Assembly: GCA_029582165.1 (NCBI GenBank)
Contig: CM055875.1
Span: forward strand, 27,974,644 to 28,038,643
Length of the DNA stretch: 64,000 bases
Direction: 5' to 3'
DNA from: Portulaca oleracea
Taxonomy: Eukaryota; Streptophyta; Magnoliopsida; Caryophyllales; Portulacaceae
This document shows, piece by piece, positions 23,745 to 35,439 of the stretch (position 1 is the first letter of the stretch; each line of letters starts with the position of its first letter). The translations under genes and the position numbers were made by a program. Below the pieces are notes generated by a model. It was not told where the DNA came from and made no database searches. It saw nothing but the letters and a program-made list of their open reading frames with translations.

Positions 23745-23922
23745 TTTGGTTAGGTTATTTTTAGGTTTGGATAGATAAGTTAGGATTAGTTGAGATAAGT
23801 TATGATGTTTTTATGGGGAATTATGTTTTTAGAGTGGATGCTTTTTTTGGAGAAGTGTGTTAGGTTTGGATAGGTTTGGTAAGTTGGGAGAGTTATATCC
23901 GACCTAACCAAAGAACAGGGCC
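23745..23922. mobile_element. Tourist-like MITE, 178 bp, TTA TSD
   Basis: The left end GGCCCCGTTCTTTGGTTAGG and the complement of the right end GGCCCTGTTCTTTGGTTAGG differ by one base. Both sides carry TTA (23742-23744, 23923-23925). Ends beginning GGCCC with a TTA/TAA duplication are diagnostic of PIF/Harbinger-driven Tourist elements. The interior repeats GGTTTGGATAG-like words. Confidence 0.88.
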
Positions 23923-23925
23923 TTA

Positions 23926-24414
23926 GTCTGGTAAACATCTTTATCATCCTATTGATTAAAGTTGGCCTTTTAGAAGATTTCATGACCAAGTCAAAAGGTC
24001 CACTAAGTGTTTGATAACCTATTCTGTGACGGTTTTTAGAGAAATTAACTGCCGATTGCAGTTATAATGGAAGCAAAAGAGATGATGAAGATTACAACAA
24101 AATTGAGGAACGTAAAATTAAGTGATGAAACGAATACCATGTTTACGTGGGAAACCGAAGAAGCCGGAGAAAAACCCACAAACGACAACAACTAGAAATA
24201 AATCACTATCAAAAAAAGGAGTTGGAGTACAAATCGATCATTATCACATGGTGTGATACGAAAAACTATGGAGATTATAATATAATCTCTCAATCTCTCA
24301 ATTCACAAACTCTCAATAGTCTAACAATAGTGGAACGCTCTGGAAAATTATTGGGAAGACTCTATCTCTCTCAATATTTTCTAACACAAGCAGTGGGGAA
24401 AACTGATACAATTA

Positions 24415-24416
<2 letters not shown>
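23926..24416. other. Intergenic stretch, nothing recognised
   Basis: No gene or repeat could be supported before the AT microsatellite. Confidence 0.45.

Positions 24417-24494
<78 letters not shown>
24417..24494. repeat. (AT)n microsatellite, about 78 bp
   Basis: An almost pure AT dinucleotide run. It is directly abutted by a MULE-type MITE at 24495, and the same AT word follows that element at 25295, so the microsatellite is the insertion target. Confidence 0.97.
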
Positions 24495-24496
<2 letters not shown>

Positions 24497-25294
24497 GTCT
24501 ATTACTCTCTAGTGTTGGGTTTAAGATTTTATTTACAATGAGGTACTTTATTTACAGCTTAGTGTTGCCATCAATCAAACTCAGCTTTGACCAGAAAAAC
24601 ATTTCCAGTTAGGTGTTATTTAGTAGAGCCCAACCTATATGCATAGGTGTAATGATGGCAAATGAATATTTAACAATTAAAATTGCATTTGCAGTTACCC
24701 TATTCGTTCAACTTGTTAACCTACTGTATTTTGGGTTAATCACATCATTGGTCTTGGTTAACTACAATGAACTTCACATACTTCTAACGCATAGTTCCAA
24801 CATAAGGTTTGTATACTGAAATTGGTAATTAATAAAGTAAAAACTACATAAGTTATGCTTTAGGGTTATGAAGATAGGTCATATGGGTAATGATGCTAAC
24901 ATAAAACACTCAACATGGACATCATGGACGGTTAACTCAGAATAAGTTCATGTTAACCTAATGTATTTTGGGTTAATCACCTCATTGGTCTGAGTTAACC
25001 TACAATAGACAGTTAACCCATAATAAGATCATGTTAACCCACTTATGTCTTGGTTAACCACCTCATTGTTTTGGGTTAATCTACATTAAAATTCATCGAC
25101 TACTTATATTAAATACATTAGACATGTCACATCAGACATGTCACATCAGCAGCAGGCCTACTTGTTTTTACTAAATTTTAATCAAAAACAAATTCATGGT
25201 CAAACTACCTTGGTTGATGGCAACACCAAGTTGTTGAAAAAAACATCTCATTTTAATCAAAATCTTAAGTCCAACACTAGAGAGTAATAAACCC
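24495..25294. mobile_element. MULE-type MITE, 800 bp, inserted in the AT microsatellite
   Basis: The left end GGGTCTATTACTCTCTAGTG and the complement of the right end GGGTTTATTACTCTCTAGTG start inverted repeats of about 85 bp that run through GTGTTGCCATCAA. Flanks are AT repeats on both sides (TATATATAT after 25294), consistent with a 9-bp TSD. The interior has about three copies of a 60-70 bp unit with GGGTTAATCACNTCATTGGTC and GTTAAC words. No coding sequence is seen. Confidence 0.83.
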
Positions 25295-25999
25295 TATATA
25301 TATTTGATGATTAGGGTGAAAAATTAGAATAAATAACATAACCCACGTCGCGCACGAAAGGAAACCGGCACGAACGTGCGAAGAAGGGCAAGGTGCAGGC
25401 AACGTGGCGCGGTTGTGTCGGAGCTCGGCGCAGCTAGCACCTCTGAAACGTGGCTGCATTTCTTCGGAGAAGTTGGCGCCTCCGGCGTGCCTTTTGTTCC
25501 AAGTTCTGTTTGAGGCGCGGGTTGCGCCTTTTCCCTTCCTAATCAATTTGGACCCTTGGGGGAATCCAAATGGTTTTAATAGGTTGAAAGAAGTAGCTTA
25601 TTGGAATTAGTTACTTGACTAATAAATGACTATCAAAACAAAATTTGCCCAAACTAAAACTACATACATGTCATTATAAAATACATATATTGTATTAAAG
25701 TTACTCATAAAGAGTATAAAACAACAAATACCCTATTTAAAAATACTAATATTTATGTTCAACAATTAATTTAAACGATCAATAATAAGCGATCAATGCA
25801 AATAGTTAATAATTATTTGTCAAATTAATAAAACCAATATACATATAAAGAATTAGTTTTGATATGCTTTCATAAAGTAGGATTATGAAAGAAATACAAA
25901 ACCTAATTTTATTTATTTATTTATTTATTGTTTAGAGAGAAAGCAATCTCATTAGGTTTAAATCTAGAGCAACTTCCCTTATAAATTTATCATGCAAAA
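25295..25999. other. Intergenic stretch with a local GC-rich island
   Basis: The DNA is AT-rich except for about 25340-25560, which is strikingly GC-rich with repeated GGCGC and CGCGC words. ORFs across it have no recognisable domain. No RNA gene is recognised. Confidence 0.45.
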
Positions 26000-26418
26000 C
26001 TAGTAAAGAATGGACGTGCAATACATGGGCTAAAAATTATAGTTTTACGATATAAGTTTGGTGTAATACATCTTACCTGTGTTTACCCTAACCAGATATA
26101 CACCTATATTGCCTAGTTATTGTAGTTGAGGGTAAAAGAGTAAATTCGTATGTGAACATAAGTTAAAGGCAAGTCGTCGATTAGTTTTATATCCAATGGC
26201 GAAATAGTAAATTCGTGTGTGAACACAAGCAACCAAAACAAGTAGCTGATTAATTATTATATTCAAGGGTGAAATAGTAAATTTTTGTATGAACACAAGC
26301 AAGCAGAGCAAGCAACTGATTAATTATTATATTTAAGGGCGAAATAGTAAATTTGTGTGTGAACACAAGCAAGCAGCAAATGAAAAACGCAATTGTTACA
26401 TTCTTTTCTTTCATTGTA
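26000..26418 (-). mobile_element. Non-autonomous Helitron, first of two in tandem
   Basis: On the minus strand the unit ends TAGCCCATGTATTGCACGTC then TTCTTTACTAG followed by T: the Helitron 3' signature of a CG-rich hairpin relic and CTAG before a T. No TSD is made by Helitrons and none is seen. Its other end abuts the next copy at 26419. Inside is an array of about 70-bp units (GTAAATTCGT marks at 26141, 26208, 26278, 26348). Confidence 0.7.
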
Positions 26419-26787
26419 CTAGTTAAGAATGTTCGTGCAATGCACGGGCTAAAAATTATAGTTTTATAATATAAGTTTGGTGTAATATACCTTACCCGTG
26501 TTTACCTCAATCAGATATACATTTGACCTATATTGCCTAGTTATTGTGATCGAGGGTAAAAGAGTAAATTCGTATGCGAACATAAGTTAAAGGCAAACCG
26601 TCAATTAATTATTATATCCAAGGGTGAAATAGTAAATTCGTGTGTGAACACAAGCAAACAGAGCAAGCAGCTGATTATTTATTATATCAAAGGGTGAAAT
26701 AGTAAATTCGTATGTGAACAGAAGCAAGCAGAGCAAACAGCAAACGAAAAACGCACTTGTTACATTCTTTTCTTTTATAGTATATGA
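26419..26787 (-). mobile_element. Non-autonomous Helitron, second tandem copy
   Basis: The minus-strand 3' end reads GCCCGTGCATTGCACGAACA, a near-perfect short hairpin, then TTCTTAACTAG and T. The 5' end reads TCATATACTATAAAAG, close to the usual plant Helitron start TCTATACTAT. The body matches 26000-26418 closely, with the 70-bp units marked at 26565, 26633 and 26703. No helicase gene is present, so it depends on an element elsewhere. Confidence 0.75.
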
Positions 26788-27459
26788 TATGATATATGAT
26801 ATATGATGTATGATATGTGACCAAAATAATTAAGCTACCTATAATAGTTGCAAAATCAGGTTGACTATGCTGAGAGTGAATTTGGGGCATTTGACTAATT
26901 ACAACCGTTGGATGAAATATATAAATAATCTCAGCCTTGGATCAAATATTGGAAACAAAATAAAAAAGCTGAAATTTAATGTTGCAAGCGGTTATTAGAA
27001 GAAAAAAACGGGGGGAAGATGGAGAGGTGTCAGTTATGTTGTCTGCTTTGTTAACTGCCTCTCTCTGAATTCGGTTCCTCTTTATTCTCCATGCTCTCTC
27101 TCTCTCCCCCAATTTCCGTCCATCTACAGTTTACTCCATATTTTTTCGTTGAATTTGGATGAGATGGAGAAGAACAAAACTAAGTGAAGCAATTTACAGA
27201 TAGGCGAAAATAGAGACTTGAATAGGTCTGTTGAAGGCTATGACAACATGGCGTATATTTTGCTTGGTCAAATTCTATCATTTTTATGGTTGTTGAAGGC
27301 TTTTCTCCACATATTGCTGTTCAAAGATTAAATTTCATACCAAGTATTTAAATTTTGTTTACGACATACTAATATATTATTTGTTTCTCATTTTGTAGCC
27401 TGACATGGAGGTACTGTGTGAGATAACAAACACAACAATGAACTAATGACCTACGGTAA
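26788..27459. other. Intergenic stretch, no gene recognised
   Basis: No supported ORF. The block at 27000-27200 looks like a plant 5' untranslated region (CTCTCTCT pyrimidine run) but no coding exon follows that can be recognised. Confidence 0.4.
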
Positions 27460-29709
27460 TCTATACTATATATTAAAACAATGTAGGATTGACTCTCATG
27501 AGAGTGATTTTAGGAAGTCAAATCAATTATAGCCGTTGATTACATTTTACCACATATTAATCTCAACCGTTAGATTTATGTTTGATAATTCTTTCCCAAA
27601 CTCACATAGATCATCCCCATACTTCTCTCTCTTCTTTCAACCGTCAATTAGTTATCATTCGTCCATTCATCTCCTCTTCTTCTTCATTTTTTTTCGTAAA
27701 TCCATTTTTATAATACATAGTTCACATAATAATAGAATACTCATTATAAGAGTTGTATAACCATTTTTTTTAAAAATCCATTTTAATAGAATACTTATCC
27801 ATTGATTTGATTGGTAACTATAAGGGATATTGGTTCACAATATACCAACCTTTGGGGGTATTGGATTGTAATGTACTGACCTTTGTTATTGGACAACAAT
27901 ATCCCTGACCTTTATACTTAGGTGATATTATTATACCAACAGTGGCTAAGGAGGTGGTGACTGGTTAACTGATCTCTATTCTGACGTGACAGGCGGAGGG
28001 AAATTAACTGACCCTTGCCCAGTAACTCCATTAACCCCTCCGCTTTTCTCACTAACACAGTGACTAACCCGGCGGTGAACCAGTTTTCATACTGACGTGA
28101 CACACAACCAACCAATGTCTTTTAATGTGGGTTAGTGAGAAAAATTAAGGGGTTAATGGGGTTATTGGCTTGGGACAATTTTTTTCCCTTCACCAGCCAC
28201 GTTAGCGCTCATGGAGATCGGTTCACCATCCCCTTAGTTACTGTTGGTATAATAATGTCACCTAGGTATAAAGGTCGGGGATATTATTGTCCAATAATAA
28301 AAGTTGGTATATTACAATCCAACACCCCAAAAGGTCGGTATATTATCATCCAAAAACCCTAATTATAATACATAGTTCACATTACTACACATGTGTGACA
28401 TATATTAACAAGGTTATTGTGATAGTATGTAATTTACATAATAATCACGTGCGGTATGACCTCCATTCGATTATTTTTCGTCGTCAAAAACTTTTACTAA
28501 AATTTTTTAATATATATAATGAGTCATGACATCGAATTAATATCACTAAATTCGTAACAAAAATTAATATTAAAATAGTATAAAATTAGAATTTTTTAAC
28601 AAATAAAATATTATGTGATAAATTATTGAGTAAATATGGACCTACAAATGCATGTAAGTCAATTATTTTTGGACAGAGGGCACTTTTGTCCCCATTACTT
28701 AATTTGTGGACCCATTTTCCACCTTCTTTTTAATTATCAGAAATCTAAAATGTATGGGTTATATTAAAAATTACAAACGACATTCTAATTGAGTTAGTTT
28801 CAAGTTAGGATAAGTTAGTATATGATAGGACAGAAAATGATATGATTGGTTTGAGTTAAGTTAGTTGTTGGATAGAAATATTTTATTAATAAAATTTGAA
28901 TATTTTGGGGAAATTAAATAAAAAAAAGTTATAGGTGTTGAAAAAAATGGATTAATTTGAGATTAAAATAATATTATTTAAATTTTTTTTATTTAAAAAG
29001 TTATTTTTTGATTTTGATGTTTTTAGGGAGTTGGGTTAGGTTAGATAAGGATAAGTTAAGTTAGGTTAGGTTAAGTTAGGTTTAACCTAACTAAAGAACA
29101 TAGCCTGAATCTCATCTGTGTTGGCATGGAAGTCGGTTATTTTTGGACGGAATGAGTATTTATGTTATGCATACACTTTTATCCCCCATTGCTTAATAAG
29201 AAGTCTATAATGTGTTGGCAATACCCTATTCGATGGATAAAGCGGATAGGAGGGAGCATTGTTTTGGTTAAGCTCAATTAAAAAGGAAACCAAAAGAACA
29301 AATTATATGTCATTCGGTAGGTTTGAACCTAGAACCTGGAACGTGTCGAACCTGGAACGTGTCTAATAGGCCCGACTTAATTATACCTGGAACCTGTTAA
29401 TGTGCTTAGTACCAATGAACTTGCATCATATTTTGATTACTAAGCACGTGGTATCGATGTCATGTCAGTTTTTTGTGACCAAAATTTGGTGTTGGCTTAG
29501 TCTGGAAAAATATGGTAAAACTTCAATTCATTGGTGGTCAAAAAGTCAATTTGGAATATTTTCAACCATAAACACCATACTACATATTATTTATCTCCAA
29601 AAACACTATTTTATATCAATATGATGTATTATTAATTTAAAATCATATCAAGCAACACTTAAGTATTTTTTTTTAATTAACCACGGCGCAACACGCGGGT
29701 ATTTGCTAG
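27460..29709 (+). mobile_element. Non-autonomous Helitron, 2.25 kb
   Basis: It begins TCTATACTATATATTAAAAC and ends CGGCGCAACACGCGGGTATT then TGCTAG, inserted between A (27459) and T (29710). These are the classic Helitron termini: a TC start, a GC-rich hairpin about 10 bp before the end, CTAG and an A/T target with no duplication. There is no Rep/helicase ORF, so mobility needed an autonomous copy. A MULE-type MITE is nested at 27824-28359. Confidence 0.8.
27824..28359. mobile_element. MULE-type MITE, 536 bp, nested in the Helitron
   Basis: Flanks TAACTATAA (27815-27823) and TAATTATAA (28360-28368) form a 9-bp TSD with one mismatch. The left arm (GGGATATTGG...) and complemented right arm (GGGTTTTTGG...) share about 140 bp, including TATTGGATTGTAAT, AATATCCC and TTATTATACCAACAGT. 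No ORF of note. The ends start with GGG like those of the large MULE at 35.6 kb. Confidence 0.83.
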
Positions 29710-30541
29710 TTAGTAATATAAATATGATGATTTAACCTAATTTCAAACACTAGGAATCCTTAGTTACACTACTACACAAATCGCATATGGTAACAGGTAA
29801 AAACTGTTACCATAAGCTGTAATTCGTTGGCTTATATCTACGGCAAAACTTTTGTATTCATTATAATTGCAGCTGTTGTCGTAGCCTATCGTAACGGTTT
29901 TTAACAATTTGGTAACAAAAAAGTAACTGTTATAGTAAAATTCAATGCTAACAATTTTTAGCAACTGCAACATAAAATTAAATTGTTGCCCTCTTTTTTT
30001 CCAACAAGCTCTAAGTTGTTACTATTGACCCTATTGCAACGAATTAGAAGCAACTGCAACAAATTGCTTTTGGTTTAGATGCATTTAGTTACGTTAATTT
30101 CATCTATAGTAACAATTCAAAAATGTTAAAATTTTTGGTATTTATATGTATTGTGATGTGATTTACCTTAAAATGAAAGTTGAATTAAAATAACAAGTAA
30201 TATTGTACTGCACATAAGCAAGTTGTATATTAAAATGTCTCCACAAAGTTAAATTGCAATAAACTAAGATTCAACTATCATCTCTAAAACAAAGGTCTAA
30301 AGGCATCAAATATTTAAATTATAGACAACATGTACGTGTTGCCAACATCCAAATGGAAATATCTCAATACTTAACAAGATTATCTCAAACAAAATTTGTA
30401 TCTTGATGAATAACTTGATAGGGGATCAAAGATCATCTTCCTCCTCCCCAACTTCATCCTGTGAAGAAAGCCAAAAACAAAAAACTGAATGGAATTATAG
30501 ACAACATGTACGTGTTGTCAACATCCAAATGAGTGCTTGTA
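29710..30541. other. Intergenic, with a CACTA-like end and a 38-bp direct repeat
   Basis: At 29768 the sequence starts CACTACTACACAAATCG and continues with short inverted words (TGGTAACAG / CTGTTACCA), like the subterminal region of CACTA elements; no matching second end was found. The words ACAACATGTACGTGTTG plus CAACATCCAAATG occur at about 30325 and 30497. No gene is supported. Confidence 0.4.
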
Positions 30542-30791
30542 CTACCTTCGTCCCATATTGTTTGTCCATTCAATTATATTTAAAAGTCCAATGGTCATGA
30601 GAAATGAGGTGAAAAATGTGTAATGTACCAAAATTGCCATTACTTTTCTCATGTGAAGAAAAATAAAAAAGATATAAAAGAGTATTTATTAGGGATATAA
30701 TAGGAATTACAATCATTGAAATTATAAAATGGACAAGCATTTAGGGACAAGGGAGTTAGGTAGATGGACAAACAATTTGGGACGGAGGTAG
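30542..30791. mobile_element. Stowaway MITE, 250 bp, TA TSD
   Basis: The left end CTACCTTCGTCCCATATTGT and the complement of the right end CTACCTCCGTCCCAAATTGT are TIRs that continue through TTGTCCAT. TA is present on both sides (30540-30541 and 30792-30793). This is the Stowaway pattern, dependent on mariner-like transposase. Confidence 0.88.
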
Positions 30792-31109
30792 TAATTTTTT
30801 TTTTTTTGGAAAATGGAATTCTATTAATTCCTGTTTGAGGGGTTTCATAATAATAATAATTCAAATTTTAAAGATGTATATTAACAGCCCTAAACTTTGA
30901 AAAAAATTGTATTTTTCCGGATTATAATTGAGTGCATACCCTAAATATTGAGGATTTTTAATTGAGTTTGCTCTCAAATTTAGCACAACATTTTCCTATA
31001 CTTGTTAGTGAATTTACAAACTTTGGATGAATTTTTACAGTTTTTTCTAGTTTTTTTATTATTTTTTATTTTTGTTCCTTTAAAAAATTGTAATAATTGT
31101 TCAAATTTC

Positions 31110-31808
31110 ATATACTCAAAAGTAAAAGTGATAATAGCATTTTTGTATTTCACTGCCTGCTCTGCTTGCTTATGTTCACACATGAATTTACTCTTTTACC
31201 CTCGAGTATAATAACTAAACAATATGTCAACTGTATATATGGTTTGGGTCAACACGGGTCAGGTGTATTTCGATTTACGGTAAATTTCACTTTAAAAACA
31301 TGATTCAGGTGTATTTCAAATTCAGGTAAATACGAGTCAAATGTTCTTTGATAGTAAAAGTTTCTTTTTAGGGTAAATACAGGTTGAGTGTATTTTGCTT
31401 TCTTGTAAATTTCACTCAAACAACATGACTCGGGTATATTTCGGTTTTAGGTAAATACGATCGGATGTAGTTATGTAAATATATTTTGATACAATTACAA
31501 TATTTGTACAATGAATTTGCCAAAAAAAATATTTGTACAATGAAAACATTAAATTGTCAACCTACCACAATCGTTAAAAGAATTTATGTTAGTATGAAAA
31601 TTAAATTGTTGTAAATTGTATTTGAAAAATAATATAATACTATATATAAATTATATAATATTATATCATTGTTTGTAGTTTTTCAAATTTATTATAATCA
31701 AAGGCAATATTTATATAATATAATAAATTTAATGAGCATTATTATACCAAACTTATATTGCAGATCTATAATTTATAGCCGGTGCAAGACATGAGCATTC
31801 TTTACTAG
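31110..31808 (+). mobile_element. Helitron relative of the 26.0-26.8 kb pair, opposite strand
   Basis: The 3' end reads ATAGCCGGTGCAAGACATGA then GCATTCTTTACTAG and T. The upstream block CTGCTCTGCTTGCTTATGTT followed by AATTTACTCTTTTACCCTC matches the minus strand of 26000-26787, as does CCAAACTTATATTGCAG. The 5' boundary is approximate. No coding region. Confidence 0.65.
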
Positions 31809-33085
31809 TATTTTATAAAAGTGAAAAAAAATTTTTTGGTACCTACACTTCATAATTATAAATAAAAAATTTTAAAAATGAAACTTTAAAAAATCTCAAA
31901 AATAAATAGTTCAATTTTTTGCCAAAAAAAATGTCTTTTCAAAATTGGGTGAGGTAAAATTTTGAAAATTTAAATTATTATTCTTCCATTTTCCAATATA
32001 TTAAAGGACAGTGATACACATTTTGATTCAAGATGGTTAAAAACCATCTTGAATTTGTGTATAATTCACTTTTGTAATTTTTAATAATATTATCTCAAGT
32101 AATTAAATATATTTATCAAATATAAGAATATAATATTTGGTCAAAAAGTATTAATGTTGGCTTAATTTTATTAACCGTAGTATAAAATACATATTTTTTG
32201 CATATTTTTATATTTATAATAAAATATAAATAAATAAATAAATATTTTTATATAATTAATAAATCATAATAATCCTTAAAATAATAAAATTTATCATTAT
32301 AATAGTTTAAATATATTTATATTAAATTTTTTGAGTGTTTTACCCGAAATACATTATGGTTAATGACCGTGTCAAGATGTTTATCATCTAATTTTCCGTC
32401 TTTTGGATCTCTTCCTCTTTTTTTTTTTCTGCTTTTGAACCGTTAGAGAAGATAAGGACAACCTATATACATGAACCCACCGAAGGACATAAAATTCAGA
32501 AATAATTTGCTTACTGATTTTGATGTGAAATGCTAGAAATTCAAAAGGGAATAAAGCATACACATGCATGAGCGTAACGTGTCAAAATATGAAGCAAACA
32601 AAATATAGAATCAATGGAGCCTATCAAATAAATATCAAATTTCAATCTGATTTGTCTTCAAACAAGAAAAAAAATATTGAAAATAAATTTGGTACACTCC
32701 AGTAGTTGAGTTCATAATGGATAAATGCGAATTCAAAGTTGAAAGTAGCTACCAGTCTTGCATGTTTGCCACGAGGCGAATGCCAACTCATTTAAAAGTA
32801 GCCTCTGTAGCTTCTTCCATTTTCTTCCTCCCTCATGCACACCAGCACTTGAAGAATTAATGCTGTGGAAAGCTGAAAGAAAAATAAACAGCTAGCTACA
32901 GGTCAATCTCTACAAATCAAAATCAAAGGTTGGTGCTGGGTTTTTTTAAATTCTTTTTTTTAGAAATTTTGTATGGTTTCTGTTTTAATTCAATTCAATT
33001 CCCAGTGCAGAGAAATAACTTGTGATCATTGTTGTTGTTTGACATAAATGTTTGCAGAGGTCATAGAGAGTGGAAAGTCATTAAG
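31809..33085. other. AT-rich stretch and upstream region of the GPI-protein gene
   Basis: A perfect hairpin lies near 32020-32055 (ATTCAAGATGGTT, 3-base loop, complement). Sequence from about 32750 is less AT-rich and probably holds the promoter and 5' untranslated region of the downstream gene. Nothing else is supported. Confidence 0.45.
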
Positions 33086-34609
33086 ATGATGATGGGTTGC
33101 AGGGTTCCTTGGGCCAAGATATTCTGTTTGCTGCTTCAAGCTTCTCTTTTGGTTCTTCCCCTCCCTCTTCTTGCTAGTGATGGTGATCCACTCATCCCCT
33201 CCCTCTTTCTTTCTTTCTTTCTTTCTTAGTTACTTTGTTTTATTCATATACATGCTAAACTAATCATCGTAATATAGTAAACTGTCAGTTTAGCTCGTAA
33301 AACCCTTGGCATGCAGTGATAATAATACTTTAGATCTGATCTATATATATATTGCCCACATAAGTAATTAAGCTAGTATGTTATAGTTCAGTGCAACTAG
33401 TGAAATCTGTAAAAGTTGGTACTAAAATTCAGGTTTGAATTTGAATGTTGACATGCATAGGTCAATCAGTTCAGCCATGAGATTATTAATCTTTGAAAAT
33501 TTCGGAAACTGATTAAAAAAATTAGCATTTTGAGGCATTTTGACACGAACATAGTGCTCTAGTGATTCAGGAGTTGGAGACTTTGAGAGTATCATGTTTT
33601 TCTTGAGGCTCCTTGTAGGCTTGTTTTCATGGTTAGGTCTTTCTTGGGTGACCCCTCCTTTTTTCGTACTGTTTATTATTAGGGGTTTTTGGGTCAAAAA
33701 AATAATCCAGTTTCATAATTGGATTCCATATGTTGGGTTTAAGTTTAAGTGAGTTAAGGTCTAAATAAGCTTAAAAACAAAATTCAAAACCAAAATCAAT
33801 TAAAGAAACATGTGTTCAGGCTGCCCAGTCAGCATTTCGACGCCAGAAGTATATTTCGATTTAGTCCGAGTAAATAAATTACAAGTTTGGATTATTTTCA
33901 GTCAAAAAGTGAGTTTGGATTATTTTCAACCGATGACCTCTGATTTCGGATTATTTTGAGCCAAAAACCCTATTATTAGACTATTACTTTGGTTCACCCT
34001 TGTAGGAGGGGGTTTACAATACTGACCCTTGTAAAGAAAATGCAGAATCTGCATTTATTTTTAATTGATTTGTGTTACAAATTAACTTTTCAACCTCTTT
34101 TCATGAATGTAGACGATGAAAACAACCTTCTCCAAGGACTAAACAGCTACCGGTCGTCCCTAAAACTGCCACCATTGACGAAAAACAAGCAGGCAGGATG
34201 CCTAGCAGATGAGCTAGCCGACGAAGTAAAGGACCACCCTTGTGTTGCCACGACGGCCGCCAATGCAATCAAGGCGGGTACCGGGTCACCTTTCCTAAAC
34301 TACCCAAAACTCCTGAAGAAATGTGATATCAGCCCAAACAAGACCTCGGAAGGGATCATCCTGCCCGTTTGTGTCAAGAAGCTCGTCCCGACACTCGTCC
34401 TAACCAACTATACCCACACGGGCTACGCACAATACGTCAATGACAGCCGGTTCACCGGAGCCGGGCTCGGGTCAGAGGACGATTGGATGGTGGTGATCTT
34501 GACTACAAGCAACCCTGCTGGCAGCTTTGCTTCTGGTGCTGTTGGCGTCGCTTGCAAGTTTATTGGCCATGTCGTTGCTTTGCTCTTGTTGGGGTTGGTT
34601 TTGGGTTAA
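33086..34609 (+). CDS. GPI-anchored protein of the At5g19230/At3g06035 type, two exons
   Basis: Exon 1 is 33086-33182 and exon 2 is 34113-34609, joined in phase 1 across a 930-bp intron, giving 197 residues. The N-terminus is a clear signal peptide (WAKIFCLLLQASLLVLPLPL, then LASD). The mature part starts DDENNLLQGLNSYRSSLKLP, the hallmark of this plant GPI-protein family, and has spaced Cys residues (NKQAGCLADE, DHPCVA, LLKKCD, LPVCVKK, VACKF) plausibly in disulfides, and N-glycosylation sequons (NKTS, NYTH, NDSR). The C-terminus is a hydrophobic tail after SFASGAVG, fitting GPI-anchor attachment. It should sit on the outer plasma membrane. The biochemical role of the family is not established. 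The first of three consecutive ATGs is used. Confidence 0.9.
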
Positions 34610-34918
34610 GCTTAGCTTGTGATTATTAAGGTGTTGATTCTCTGTGGTGGTTCAATTTTCATGTTATTTGCAAACAAGCAATATGATCATTGTGAAAGGT
34701 TTACTATTAGCTTCTAGGTTTTCTTGTAAGTTTCTAGCTTTTGGTTATAGTTTGACTACTTGCTTTCCCTATATGACTGAGCGCACATTTTTACGGGGTG
34801 AACTAGCTAGCTAGTGCACAATTTGCTTATTCCATTTTGCAAAATGATAAATATATATTGACCTAAGATAGTTGTCTTGCATTCCACCTAAATCACTTAC
34901 GAAATTAAGGATTATTGG

Positions 34919-35439
34919 ATAATGATAATATCAATTTTAGGGGTATTGACAATAATAATAGCAACAATTTTATAGAACACCAATAATATCAATTATAGAC
35001 TTATTTTCTGCTAATAGTATGACACTGAATTAGTAGGCGTTTAATTTGACAAAAAGATGATATGTCGACTAATTGTTTGAATTAGAGGATGGAGCAAGTG
35101 GAAAAAAGGTTGATTGTCACTTTTTCTTACCAATTAAGCAATGTTGACCAATTTAGCTTAAAAACAATTGAAGTTTTTTTTTTTTACATTATTGTTCAGC
35201 TTATAAGTTGGTTAATGTTACTTGGTTAACAAAAATTGTGCCCGTTAATGTTATTTCAACTTGATATAGTCTCTAGCTCACACAATGAGGCAACACATCA
35301 TCATTTTAGTAAGTGAGAAACCTACCAACTAGATGATGTACTATTGATGGAAAATAGTTCCATTGTTAATTCTAATAATGTCCAATAAAATTGTTGGTAC
35401 AATACTCCTAAAGTTCATATTATTGTTGTCCAATAATCC
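34919..35439. mobile_element. MULE-type MITE, 521 bp, 9-bp TSD
   Basis: Flanks CGAAATTAA (34910-34918) and TAAAATTAA (35440-35448) form a 9-bp TSD with two mismatches. The left end GGATTATTGGATAATGATAA and the complement of the right end GGATTATTGGACAACAATAA begin TIRs of roughly 60 bp. The right arm contains AATAATATGAACTTTAG, nearly the same as the motif repeated in the TIRs of the MULE only 159 bp away. Confidence 0.78.

Noticed and set aside
24147..24512. 121-residue ORF ending in a run of Tyr-Ile
   Set aside because: The tail is only translation of the AT microsatellite; the rest has no recognisable content.
25277..25546. Basic minus-strand ORF in the GC-rich island
   Set aside because: Composition-driven; no domain, no splice context and no supported start.
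26000..26787. CRISPR-like array of ~70-bp units
   Set aside because: The units are diverged tandem copies with no unique spacers, inside eukaryotic Helitrons.
29768..30110. Complete CACTA transposon
   Set aside because: Only one CACTA-like end was seen; no inverted partner or 3-bp duplication was found.
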